Of a stretch of 64,000 nucleotides of DNA, positions 8,089-15,586 are shown piece by piece. Below the pieces are notes generated by a model, which was not told where the DNA came from, made no database searches, and worked only from the letters and a program-made list of their open reading frames with translations. Each line of letters opens with the position of its first letter. Position 1 is the first letter of the stretch. Made by a program: the position numbers and the translations under genes. This DNA is from an uncultured Bacilli bacterium (GTDB lineage Bacteria; Bacillota_I; Bacilli_A; RF39; UBA660), in NCBI GenBank assembly GCA_934130375.1, contig CAKOXW010000001.1, positions 372,001-436,000 of the forward strand, read 5' to 3'.

Positions 8089-8207
8089 AAAAAAAAGCAC
8101 TTATTACAATAATAATAACTATTTTCTTTTTATAACATACTAAAATATCACCTACACAAAAGAAAAAACACTATAAAGTGTCTATTCATTTTTCAATCTC
8201 AATCATA
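8089..8207. repeat. 119-bp direct repeat, left copy
   Basis: This segment is about 94% identical (seven differences over its first 113 bp) to 13332-13450 in the same orientation. On the minus strand it starts with the last codons and stop of a flavodoxin-like gene (remnant IEIEK, stop, IDTL) and continues into the downstream spacer. The two copies flank the Rel-like operon. 8056-8253 contains no other gene. Confidence 0.85.
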
Positions 8208-8253
8208 GCATTTAAAACAACCATATTGTAACATACTATCTATATTAATAAAT

Positions 8254-8937
8254 TCAATTCTGTTCGGGTTTGAAAGCCCTAACATTACCAAATAATTCAA
8301 TTTCTTCAGTATCCCTATTATAAATCATTGCACCATCATCATATATTGCATAAACATTTTTGCTCTTCTCATTTGCAACTTTTTGTAATTTAGATAAATA
8401 TCTTGAATTATTTATTGTATGAACATCAATATAGAATGGATCATCAATTACTCCAAAACCATCATAAAATGAAAAATACTTATAAAAATTATTTTTTGCT
8501 GTTATAAAATATCTTTTTAATTGTAATTCTGTTCCAGCACTTTCACCAATTATAATTCCTTTATAATGTTTTATATCATAAAGAATTTCAGTACCATGAA
8601 CAACTTTACTAAAAAACATTTCGGGATTACCACCTGGTAATAATATAACATTAGATTTTTTTATAATCTGTTTTAATTTTTCCTTCGAATCACTATAACA
8701 ATTACACACAGTTATATCATTCTCATTTATGCCTATCTTTTTTAGTTCATTTATATATCTATTATATCTTTTTTCTCCCTTTTTAAAAAATTCATTATCT
8801 AATTTTTGAGCATCTATTTCAACAGGAAATGCCCAAGGAAAAATCGCAACTTTTGAATTCTTTGGAATTATTTGTTTTAATTTATCACTAACTAAATCCA
8901 TCCCCATTTCAATTCTACTAAATAAAACACTATACAT
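8254..8937 (-). CDS. S51 (peptidase E/cyanophycinase-like) serine peptidase family protein
   Basis: A 227-residue member of the class I glutamine-amidotransferase-like fold. The motifs are LLPGGNPEMFF, the nucleophile elbow IIGESAGTE (Ser), and DVHTINNSR carrying the candidate catalytic His. Known S51 enzymes cleave Asp-X dipeptides or cyanophycin; the substrate here is unknown. It is the last gene of the Rel-like operon: its ATG overlaps the stop codon of the decayed RlmN-like reading frame (AATGTATAG), so it was built to be translationally coupled to that gene. With the upstream gene broken, coupling may be weakened. Confidence 0.8.
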   Translation of the reverse strand: MYSVLFSRIEMGMDLVSDKLKQIIPKNSKVAIFPWAFPVEIDAQKLDNEFFKKGEKRYNRYINELKKIGINENDITVCNCYSDSKEKLKQIIKKSNVILLPGGNPEMFFSKVVHGTEILYDIKHYKGIIIGESAGTELQLKRYFITAKNNFYKYFSFYDGFGVIDDPFYIDVHTINNSRYLSKLQKVANEKSKNVYAIYDDGAMIYNRDTEEIELFGNVRAFKPEQN

Positions 8938-9385
8938 TCTTCTTTATCCTCTCTAATTTCTTAGCAGCCATTTGACCGCATCCAACATTAATTTTGTCAC
9001 AAATACTTTCAAATTTTGAATTTCGAATATTTCTTTCATCCAACATTTTATGTAAAATTCGTATCGTTATTCTGATAATTTACTAAATTTACCATTTTCA
9101 ATTCCATTATAAGTACTTATTTTTACTTTATCATCATATTCTAAAAAATTCAATAATTCTATAAATTTTTTATTTCTTCATATGTTAAATTTTGCACAAA
9201 ATTTTTATTTAACCATTGTAACACATTTGAAATGCTATCGGGCATCCAACTTGACATGACATACATAAATGGCAAGTATCTCCATCAGCAATAACTCCTG
9301 TTTCAATAACAAAGTTGTCATTTGTTATTTGTAATATTTTTATTGATTTATCAATCTAACCACATGTTCTATCAATTATTTTCAT
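8930..9385 (-). pseudogene. Decayed RlmN/Cfr-like radical SAM methyltransferase
   Basis: Three reading frames must be joined to read this gene. It starts at an ATG in an ATGA overlap with the MetRS-like gene (MKIIDRTCG, then an in-frame TAG), continues as GVIADGDTCHLCMSCQVGCP, which resembles the region just before the radical-SAM cluster of RlmN, and ends with INVGCGQMAAKK, matching the CGQL-type C-terminal motif of RlmN/Cfr. About half of the ~1 kb expected is missing, with stops and frameshifts, including loss of a complete CxxxCxxC cluster. RlmN/Cfr methylate A2503 of 23S rRNA. The short degraded frame explains the apparent 440-bp gap. Confidence 0.65.
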
Positions 9386-10470
9386 AATAAGCCACCCTTA
9401 TACATTTTTTTCATTATTTTAATATTATTTTGCATATTAGTATTGTAATTTAATAAAATATATAAAATTTCTTCTATTTTTGCATCTGGATTTATTAATT
9501 CAGATGCATTTAAAATCATTGATTTATATAAATTTTTTATTTTTGTTTCACTTATTCCATTTAAATAACTAGCTACTGAATCTGACCAATTACAATTTTT
9601 ATTATGCCATCTTAAATTATATAAAATTAGTAATGCCTTATATTCTTTCAATAATTTTTTTTCATATTGATTTTTAGCATTTTTTAAATCCATATTTAAA
9701 TAGGGATTAGCTATAAATGATAATCTTTTATTTGAAGATATTGCTGCCAAATAATTCATAAAATACATTGCAAATAATTGATGATTACTAGCAATATAAA
9801 TTTGATTTTGTTCTTGCATTAAATTAAAATAATTACTCCAAATAAAATCAACATCAATATTAAATATTCCTTCACGTGTGTCAATTTCAAATCCTGTATT
9901 TCTACCTTTAGAAATAAGAATATCGCTATTTTTGAAATTTTTACTTAATTCCTTCATTTCCTTTTCTAAAAACAATGGACATATAGACGGGATAATTGTT
10001 TCATCCCTTATCTCAAGAACTAATGACTTCTCTTGATATTTTTTACATTCTTTACCACAGTGATTGCATATTATTTTTCCATTTTGTCTAGTGTATAATT
10101 TTTCATTATTAATAGATTCACATAGCATATCAACACGACCACATTCACATCTTATTGTTTCTTTGGTTTTAACTTTTATAAAACCATCATAATACATTTT
10201 TTCAATTATATTTAGTAATTCATCACTATAATTTTTATCAATAAAAACAGAATCATAGTTTATGCCTGAATTATTAACATAACTCAAATAACTGTTTAAA
10301 TTAACATCTTTATTTTCATAACTATGTATTGTATTAAATCCAATATTCTTTTTAATTGATAGTGATGACCCAATATAGTCCATTATGGTTGGTGATATCA
10401 TCATCCCAATATTTGTTTCTTGTTGCGGTTTAATTGGCAAAGTTAAAATTATTGTATCTTGTTTATTCAT
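9382..10470 (-). CDS. MetRS-like class I tRNA ligase paralogue without HIGH and KMSKS
   Basis: 362 residues with the order of a class I (MetRS-type) catalytic core: TIILTLPI, then NIGM where HIGH is expected, a connecting insert with a zinc knuckle (CECGR and CNHCGKEC near residues 108-140), and a second half IYIASNHQLFAMYFMNYLAA aligning with the MetRS region that reads like IGKDNVVFHAIYFPAML. The KMSKS position (after NPYLNMD) reads LKNAKN. Both ATP-handling signatures are therefore lost and aminoacyl-adenylate chemistry is unlikely. There is no anticodon-binding domain. It may bind tRNA, methionyl-AMP analogues or a partner. Ribosome binding site AGGAGG; it overlaps the NTase gene by 8 bp. 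Confidence 0.75.
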   Translation of the reverse strand: MNKQDTIILTLPIKPQQETNIGMMISPTIMDYIGSSLSIKKNIGFNTIHSYENKDVNLNSYLSYVNNSGINYDSVFIDKNYSDELLNIIEKMYYDGFIKVKTKETIRCECGRVDMLCESINNEKLYTRQNGKIICNHCGKECKKYQEKSLVLEIRDETIIPSICPLFLEKEMKELSKNFKNSDILISKGRNTGFEIDTREGIFNIDVDFIWSNYFNLMQEQNQIYIASNHQLFAMYFMNYLAAISSNKRLSFIANPYLNMDLKNAKNQYEKKLLKEYKALLILYNLRWHNKNCNWSDSVASYLNGISETKIKNLYKSMILNASELINPDAKIEEILYILLNYNTNMQNNIKIMKKMYKGGLL

Positions 10471-11602
10471 TTGTCATACCTCCTAAAAATTTATAACACA
10501 TATCATACAATTTTTTCTTATATAAATTCAAATCGTCTAATATATTATTTTTATTAAAAATTCTTTTATAATCATTATTGATATCTACAAGATTCAGTAA
10601 ATCATTTGAATGAGAACTCAAATCGATTTGTTTTAAATCTAGTATATACTGTAAATCTTGAATGACACCCAAATATTTATAAAAGTAAATAAATATTTTT
10701 TTGTCTAATTTTTTACTATTTGAAAAAAAACAATCAATAGTAAATTCATTAACATCTTTTTCCATTCTAAAATCGATAGCTAATAATTTATAAAAATTAA
10801 ATAATACACATGTTTTATAAATAGATTTTAATTCACAATTTTTTATTTTATTAATTGAAGAATCTATATATATATTGTTTTTACTAATGTCTTCTATTAA
10901 ATCTTTTTTAAATTTTTGAATATTACTTAAATCATTACATACTTTTCTTTGTAAATCAAATATGTTTTTATACTCATTTGAATAAATAAATTTAAAACAA
11001 TAAGTCCATTCATTAATACAATCTTTTGTATCGTTTGAATTTAAATATTTTATAACATCATTTAAATTTCTAGTTGAATTATACATTTCAAATAACAATT
11101 TTTTAGAATTTTCTCTACATGGTATATTTAAAATTCCATCATCAAATACTAATTTATATAAATTATCATTTTGTAAATTTAATCTTTTATTTGATATTAA
11201 TGGTAAATAAACTACCAAACTATGTATTTTATCTTTCCCTCTAAATTTTAAAACCTCTTGTATAATAAAATTGATTTTATCTTCAATATCAATAATATTT
11301 TTATAATCACAACTACATGTTAGATAATTTATATCAACATCGCTAAATAAAGTGTTTGAATTTCTTCCTAGACTTCCACTAAGAGTAATACAAAAATCAA
11401 TTTTATATATTTTTTTGAATTCATTTGCCAATTCTTGTATCATCCGAATTATATAATTTCTATATCTCATATTAATATCAACGAAATCTTTAATCGTTAT
11501 TTTTTTATAAATATTTACATATTCATTTCTCAAATTAATTATTCTATTTTGATATTTTTGAATGTATTTTAGTTTGATTTTTTCATAATCCAATATTTTC
11601 AT
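10463..11602 (-). CDS. Nucleotidyltransferase-fold protein, 379 aa
   Basis: A pol-beta-type nucleotidyltransferase core is visible near residues 70-100: LSGSLGRNSNTLFSDVDIN fits the GS(x)GR...DxD catalytic pattern, so two metal-binding Asp residues are present. Upstream is a helical Lys-rich segment and downstream a long helical domain (about residues 170-375) of unknown specificity. Such folds nucleotidylate tRNA ends, proteins (GlnD/GlnE) or antibiotics; the sequence does not tell which. Its ATG overlaps the Rel-like stop codon by 4 bp (ATGA) and its end overlaps the MetRS-like start, so it is translated in a coupled operon. Confidence 0.8.
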   Translation of the reverse strand: MKILDYEKIKLKYIQKYQNRIINLRNEYVNIYKKITIKDFVDINMRYRNYIIRMIQELANEFKKIYKIDFCITLSGSLGRNSNTLFSDVDINYLTCSCDYKNIIDIEDKINFIIQEVLKFRGKDKIHSLVVYLPLISNKRLNLQNDNLYKLVFDDGILNIPCRENSKKLLFEMYNSTRNLNDVIKYLNSNDTKDCINEWTYCFKFIYSNEYKNIFDLQRKVCNDLSNIQKFKKDLIEDISKNNIYIDSSINKIKNCELKSIYKTCVLFNFYKLLAIDFRMEKDVNEFTIDCFFSNSKKLDKKIFIYFYKYLGVIQDLQYILDLKQIDLSSHSNDLLNLVDINNDYKRIFNKNNILDDLNLYKKKLYDMCYKFLGGMTNE

Positions 11603-13065
11603 GCTTTATCACCATTTTCAACTAATAATTTTCTATTAAATTCTTTTAATTTCTTTTTAGCCAAGCTAGTTTGAGCTTTCTCTAACCAGCCCTCCCTAGG
11701 ACCATAAGATAACTCATTTGTAACTATTCTTACTCTATCTTTATTTTGAAGAACATAATCAACTGGTACATATTCATCATTTACAAATGCACCAACCATT
11801 GTATTACCAATATCTGTATCCAAATTATACGCATAATCTATTACTGTTGAACCTTTTGGCAACTCTATAATATCTCCCTTTGTTGTATATACATATATTT
11901 TATTTGCAAACAATTCATTTTTTACTTGATTTACAAATTGTTGATTATCTCCAAATATTGAATTTATTTCTATTAATGATTTAAAAAATTGATATTTTTG
12001 TTTTAAATCATCTTGCATTACATCTCTTGCTTTCCCTTTTTCTATATCCCAATATGCAGTTAGTCCAAAAGAAGCAATCTTATCCATATCAAATGTTCTT
12101 ATTTGTGTTTGAACTAATCTATCTTCAGGACCAAAAACTGTTGTATGTAAACTTCTATACATATTAGTTTTCGGATTACATATATAATCTTTAAATTTAT
12201 CATTTATTGGTTTATATTTACTATGCACTAAATACAAGCCAATATAGCAATTCTCTATTTCATCTACCATTATCTTAAGTGCTAGTAAATCATGTATATC
12301 TGATAATTTATGTCCTTCTGATAATCTTTTATATATTCCATAAATATTCTTAGTTCTTACCTTTATTTCATTTGGTATATTTCTATCATTTAATAGTGTT
12401 TCAATCTTATATAGCATTTCTTTTAAAATATCACCAGAAGTCTCTTCTAATCTTATCTTTTTTTCCCCAATTCTTTTGTATACATCTGGTTTTAAATACT
12501 TTAAAGATAAATCTTCTAATTCAGATTTAATTCTATATGCTCCAATATAGTACGCAAGTGGGACAAATATTTCCATTGTCTCAAGTGAATTTTCTTTTTG
12601 CTTAAATTCAGATTTAAATTCTAATGTCCTCATATTATGAAGTCTATCTGCAAGTTTAATTATAATTATTCTTACATCATCCGTAATACCTGTTATAATT
12701 TTTCTAGTATTTGCATAATTTTGGTCTTGCTTAGAAGAAAAATTCATTTTAGCAAGTTTAGTAACACCATCTACTAAATTAGCAACATTTTGATTAAAAT
12801 CATGAGCAATATCTTCTTTCTTAATATTCGTATCTTCTAGAGTATCATGCAATAACCCTGCACACACAGTATCACTATCAGCATGCATTTCAGATAGAAT
12901 ATACGCAACATTAAGAGGATGACTTATATATGGTTCTCCACTTTGTCTTACTTGACCATTATGAAGATAACTTGCATAGTCATATGCCTTTTTAACATCA
13001 CTTATTGCATCTGGATTATACTCACTTAAATTTCTTAACAAATCGTCAATTGTAATGCTATTCAT
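11599..13065 (-). CDS. RelA/SpoT-family protein, hydrolase motifs intact, no ACT domain
   Basis: 488 residues counted from the ATG after GGGAGGTATTGG; an upstream in-frame ATG lies in the attenuator hairpin and is not used. Order: HD (p)ppGpp hydrolase domain with SGEPYISHP, GLLHDTLEDT and DRLHNMR, then a synthetase domain (KDYICNPKTNMYRSLHTTV), then TGS (ELPKGSTVIDYAYNLDTDIG). It stops where canonical Rel (about 730 aa) continues into helical and ACT domains. The catalytic Glu of the EVQIRT motif is Gln here (QTQIRT) and the usual Arg of DLLAIR is Lys (DLLALK). I infer a (p)ppGpp hydrolase with weak or no synthesis, rather than the housekeeping Rel. It heads the five-gene operon. Confidence 0.85.
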   Translation of the reverse strand: MNSITIDDLLRNLSEYNPDAISDVKKAYDYASYLHNGQVRQSGEPYISHPLNVAYILSEMHADSDTVCAGLLHDTLEDTNIKKEDIAHDFNQNVANLVDGVTKLAKMNFSSKQDQNYANTRKIITGITDDVRIIIIKLADRLHNMRTLEFKSEFKQKENSLETMEIFVPLAYYIGAYRIKSELEDLSLKYLKPDVYKRIGEKKIRLEETSGDILKEMLYKIETLLNDRNIPNEIKVRTKNIYGIYKRLSEGHKLSDIHDLLALKIMVDEIENCYIGLYLVHSKYKPINDKFKDYICNPKTNMYRSLHTTVFGPEDRLVQTQIRTFDMDKIASFGLTAYWDIEKGKARDVMQDDLKQKYQFFKSLIEINSIFGDNQQFVNQVKNELFANKIYVYTTKGDIIELPKGSTVIDYAYNLDTDIGNTMVGAFVNDEYVPVDYVLQNKDRVRIVTNELSYGPREGWLEKAQTSLAKKKLKEFNRKLLVENGDKA

Positions 13066-13087
13066 CCAATACCTCCCTTGAATAGAA

Positions 13088-13130
13088 AAAATCGGCGTCA
13101 AAACGCATAACTCGTTTAGACACCGATTTT
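13088..13130 (-). terminator. Attenuator hairpin before the Rel-like operon
   Basis: On the minus strand AAAATCGGTGTC pairs with GACGCCGATTTT (one G-U) and an inner AAACG/CGTTT pair extends the stem, leaving a 7-nt loop; T-rich sequence follows. It lies between the promoter and the Rel-like start. The 5' arm contains the last codons and stop of the leader ORF, so a ribosome held at the end of that ORF would prevent the hairpin from forming. This is the layout of ribosome-mediated transcription attenuation. Confidence 0.75.
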
Positions 13131-13253
13131 ATTAATTTTTGCATAATTCACATAAATAGCAGAATTGCAGCATAGAAAAGCAGAACATCTTTTTGAAAAA
13201 ATATTCCTTTTAATAAAATTAATATCAATTTCCATACCTAATCCCTTAATCAT
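13116..13253 (-). CDS. Leader peptide ORF, 45 codons, upstream of the Rel-like operon
   Basis: ATG (complement 13251-13253) preceded by AAGAGG at 7-nt spacing; it encodes 45 residues beginning MIKGLGMEIDINF, with a Cys-rich centre (RCSAFLCCNSA), ending NKIGV and a TAA that lies in the attenuator stem. No domain is recognised. The transcript would start about 23 nt before this ORF. The tight promoter-ORF-hairpin-gene arrangement suggests that its role is to sense translation rather than to make a functional peptide. Confidence 0.65.
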   Translation of the reverse strand: MIKGLGMEIDINFIKRNIFSKRCSAFLCCNSAIYVNYAKINKIGV

Positions 13254-13271
13254 ACAAAAACCTCTTAAATA

Positions 13272-13311
13272 AAATTAAATCTAATTTATCATTTTTATTT
13301 TTATATGTCAA
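13272..13311 (-). promoter_or_regulatory. Sigma-A promoter with palindromic operator (Rel-like operon)
   Basis: On the minus strand TTGACA (complement 13306-13311), a 17-nt spacer, TAAATT (complement 13283-13288), and the palindrome AAATTA-N4-TAATTT (13272-13287) overlapping the -10 and start site. Nearly identical to 6597-6636, including the spacer sequence. Confidence 0.7.
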
Positions 13312-13331
13312 CATATTTTCTTCTTTTTTTC

Positions 13332-13450
13332 AAAAAAAAGTACTTATTACAATAATAATAACTATTTTCTTTTTATAATATATTAAAACATCACCTACAC
13401 AAAAGAAAGAGCACTATAAAGTGTCTATCCATTTTTCAATCTCAGTTATA
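13332..13450. repeat. 119-bp direct repeat, right copy
   Basis: Partner of 8089-8207. Here the flavodoxin-like C terminus inside and beside the repeat is longer and still in frame, so this copy is probably the parental locus. Confidence 0.85.
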
Positions 13451-13640
13451 TCAGTAACAAGTTTATGTGAATTATAATCAGTATCAAACACTATATTAAT
13501 ACAATCTACATTATCATTAGTTAATTTCTTTATATCATTAAATGTATGACCTAACCATCCTGCATTAGTTGCATAAGCCTTTACTATTTTATAATTAAAT
13601 ATAATCCTGTTTTTGCATTTTTCGTAATATCACCTTTCTT
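13414..13640 (-). pseudogene. Flavodoxin-like gene remnant
   Basis: Read on the minus strand, the 3' part is a clean frame (KAYATNAGWLGHTFNDIKKL ... TEIEKWIDTL, stop), which looks like the C terminus of a flavodoxin-fold protein. About 50 bp further 5' there is a ribosome binding site (AGAAAGGTGATATT) with an ACG where a start should be, then an early stop. The central ~300 bp have been deleted. It followed the GntR remnant, so both once formed one unit. Confidence 0.6.
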
Positions 13641-13671
13641 CTTTTAAAATTCTTTCTTTAAATATATTTCT

Positions 13672-13945
13672 CTATTTTTTATTAGCATTTTCTCTTGCTA
13701 GTTCTATATTCTTAGATGCGACAAATGTACCTTTTCCTTGAACTGACCTTATGTATCCTTCATTTTCTAGTTCATCATATACTTTCTTTATAGTCATTAC
13801 ATTTATTTTAATATCACTTGCAAGCGTTCTAATTGAAGGGATAGCATCACCACTTTTTAATTCATCAGTTATTATTTGGTTAATTATTTAACTTTTTATC
13901 TGTTTATATATTGAAACAGTACTACTAATAATAATTATTTTTCAT
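13672..13945 (-). pseudogene. GntR (YtrA-type) regulator pseudogene
   Basis: The winged-helix core is readable: SGDAIPSIRTLASDIKINVM, then TIKKVYDELENEGYIRSVQG and an Lys-rich end before TAG. The 5' part is broken: an ATG after AGAGGTTTT is followed by an out-of-frame stretch that would read IIIISSTVSIYKQIKS after one base is removed, and then an in-frame TAA. This is a second YtrA-like regulator, decayed together with the adjacent flavodoxin-like gene. 13946-13992 holds nothing I recognise. Confidence 0.7.
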
Positions 13946-13992
13946 AAAACCTCTAGTATTATATACATTATATAACACTTATCAATAAAAAA

Positions 13993-14014
13993 GAACTAAC
14001 TAATTTGTTAGTTC
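13993..14014 (-). terminator. Terminator after the surface protein/anchor
   Basis: GAACTAAC and GTTAGTTC form an 8-bp stem with a 6-nt loop; on the minus strand TTTTTTA follows. Confidence 0.8.
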
Positions 14015-14223
14015 GATAACTTATTATTATCTTCTCTTTTCTTTGTAACAAATACATACAATAATATTATTACTAAAGCACTTATTTCTACTAATAAAAC
14101 ATTTAATAATTTACTACTAATATCATCCTTGTTATTACTATTATTAATAAAATTATCACTATTAGAATAACTTACCATCAGTATAACTATCAATAGAATA
14201 ATAAAGACCATTTTCAGAATCAC
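14008..14223 (-). CDS. Membrane anchor fragment, out of frame with the upstream surface protein
   Basis: A 71-codon frame overlapping the 3' end of the surface-protein gene by 62 bp. Residues from about 20 onward read like a low-complexity linker (NSDNFINNSNNKDD) plus one membrane helix (VEISALVIILLYVFV) and a basic tail TKKRED, the usual end of a Gram-positive surface protein. The first 16 residues are only the antisense-free alternate frame of the upstream coding sequence and no ribosome binding site precedes the ATG. I infer that a one-base indel near 14165-14180 separated the anchor from the main protein; recoding or a sequencing error is also possible. Confidence 0.5.
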   Translation of the reverse strand: MILKMVFIILLIVILMVSYSNSDNFINNSNNKDDISSKLLNVLLVEISALVIILLYVFVTKKREDNNKLSN

Positions 14224-15574
14224 CAGTAATTACTCCATCTTTATATATTTTATATGAGTTATAACTTAAATCTTTAGTTGTGTATAACAAGGTTTTAATA
14301 TCTTTATTTGTTTTAAACGCTGTTATGATTTTATCATTTTCATCTTTAATAACTAGTAAAGTGTTTGCTGAAATTGTTTCATTAAATGTTACATATATGT
14401 TTTTTTGACTAGAACTATCTATTCTATCAGCCATATTACCTGTTGCGATAATAGTTCCTCCATTTATATATGTTCCTTTATCAGAATCAAGTCCAGAATC
14501 ACCACTTTTATAATGTGAGAATGCATAAATAGTACCTCCATTAATAGTTAATGTACCATTAGAATCTATTGCATCCCCTTCGTCCGCATCATCTAATACA
14601 TTTGCATATAAAGTTTTAACATTTATAACTAAATCATTTCTTACATTTTTAGCTTGGGAAGAAGTTGTTGTGTTTAAGCAATCATCCATCGCATTTATAA
14701 CATAATCTCCTTTACCATCACCTAAATATAAATTACCTTTAGTTTCAATTCCTTCTTTATTTTTACTAGTAACATTTAAATAACCATCTCCAGCAAAATA
14801 TAAATCTATATCAGAAGATATCGCACCACTTGCTTTATAAAAATAATATGGATCTCCATCTTGTAAATCTTCTTTATCTGCAGTTACTTTAGCAAATAAA
14901 ATATTATCAATTTGTTTACTTGTATAAATACCATAATATGAAGTATAAATATCATAATTATTTTTTATATCCCCTGTATAATTAGAAGAATATTTATCTA
15001 ATTCATCACTACCAACTAGACTAACTTTTTTTAATTTACCACCTTCAATATAATTTTTTGAATTACTAACTGAATAAATAGTTACTTTACAATCAGTATA
15101 ATTTATATCTTTATTATAAACATATATTGCAGGTGCCTTTTTAGTATCAGTATCAATAGATACATTATTTAAATATAGATTAATATTACCTTTAAGTTCA
15201 TTAGTATTAATAGCAATCATACCAACAAATTTACCACTTAATTCATAATTACCAATATTATTTATATTTAAGACTTTAATATCAAGGTTTTTAATTTTAG
15301 TATCATTTGAATTATTTTCAATAAAATCATCTAAGTCTGAACTTTTAACAGAAGATACTCCATCAAATAAGAAATTTGTTATATATACATCATCCAAATT
15401 ATCACTATTATAATCTTTTATAAAATCTTCTAAGTTATCATACTCTTTAATACTCTTATTATCTATTTTTAAATTATCTAAATCAATATTTACTTTACTA
15501 TCTGCAAGTACATTTGTATTTAAAATAAACAAACTAACTAATAAAATTCCTAAATATTTAAAAATATTTTTCAT
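14162..15574 (-). CDS. Secreted carbohydrate-binding-domain protein (DUF4353-like)
   Basis: 470 residues with a Sec signal peptide (YLGILLVSLFILNTNVLADS) and start after TTGGAGGACAA. The C-terminal half has beta-helical DUF4353-type motifs: DGDAIDSNGTLTINGGTIYA and DSGLDSDKGTYINGGTI. This domain occurs in exported proteins of gut Firmicutes, often near CotH-type proteins. The frame ends YTDGKLF just before a membrane anchor that continues in another frame (14008-14223), so the product may be released instead of anchored. Downstream of it on the same strand there is nothing else; upstream are a small PPDMPSG-tailed membrane protein, PAP2 and a lipoprotein. Confidence 0.75.
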   Translation of the reverse strand: MKNIFKYLGILLVSLFILNTNVLADSKVNIDLDNLKIDNKSIKEYDNLEDFIKDYNSDNLDDVYITNFLFDGVSSVKSSDLDDFIENNSNDTKIKNLDIKVLNINNIGNYELSGKFVGMIAINTNELKGNINLYLNNVSIDTDTKKAPAIYVYNKDINYTDCKVTIYSVSNSKNYIEGGKLKKVSLVGSDELDKYSSNYTGDIKNNYDIYTSYYGIYTSKQIDNILFAKVTADKEDLQDGDPYYFYKASGAISSDIDLYFAGDGYLNVTSKNKEGIETKGNLYLGDGKGDYVINAMDDCLNTTTSSQAKNVRNDLVINVKTLYANVLDDADEGDAIDSNGTLTINGGTIYAFSHYKSGDSGLDSDKGTYINGGTIIATGNMADRIDSSSQKNIYVTFNETISANTLLVIKDENDKIITAFKTNKDIKTLLYTTKDLSYNSYKIYKDGVITGDSENGLYYSIDSYTDGKLF

Positions 15575-15586
15575 TTGTCCTCCAAT

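Noticed and set aside
8056..8253. T-box riboswitch before hisS
   Set aside because: No GGGTGGNACCGCG-like element or suitable terminator was found; the upstream region is occupied by the 119-bp repeat.
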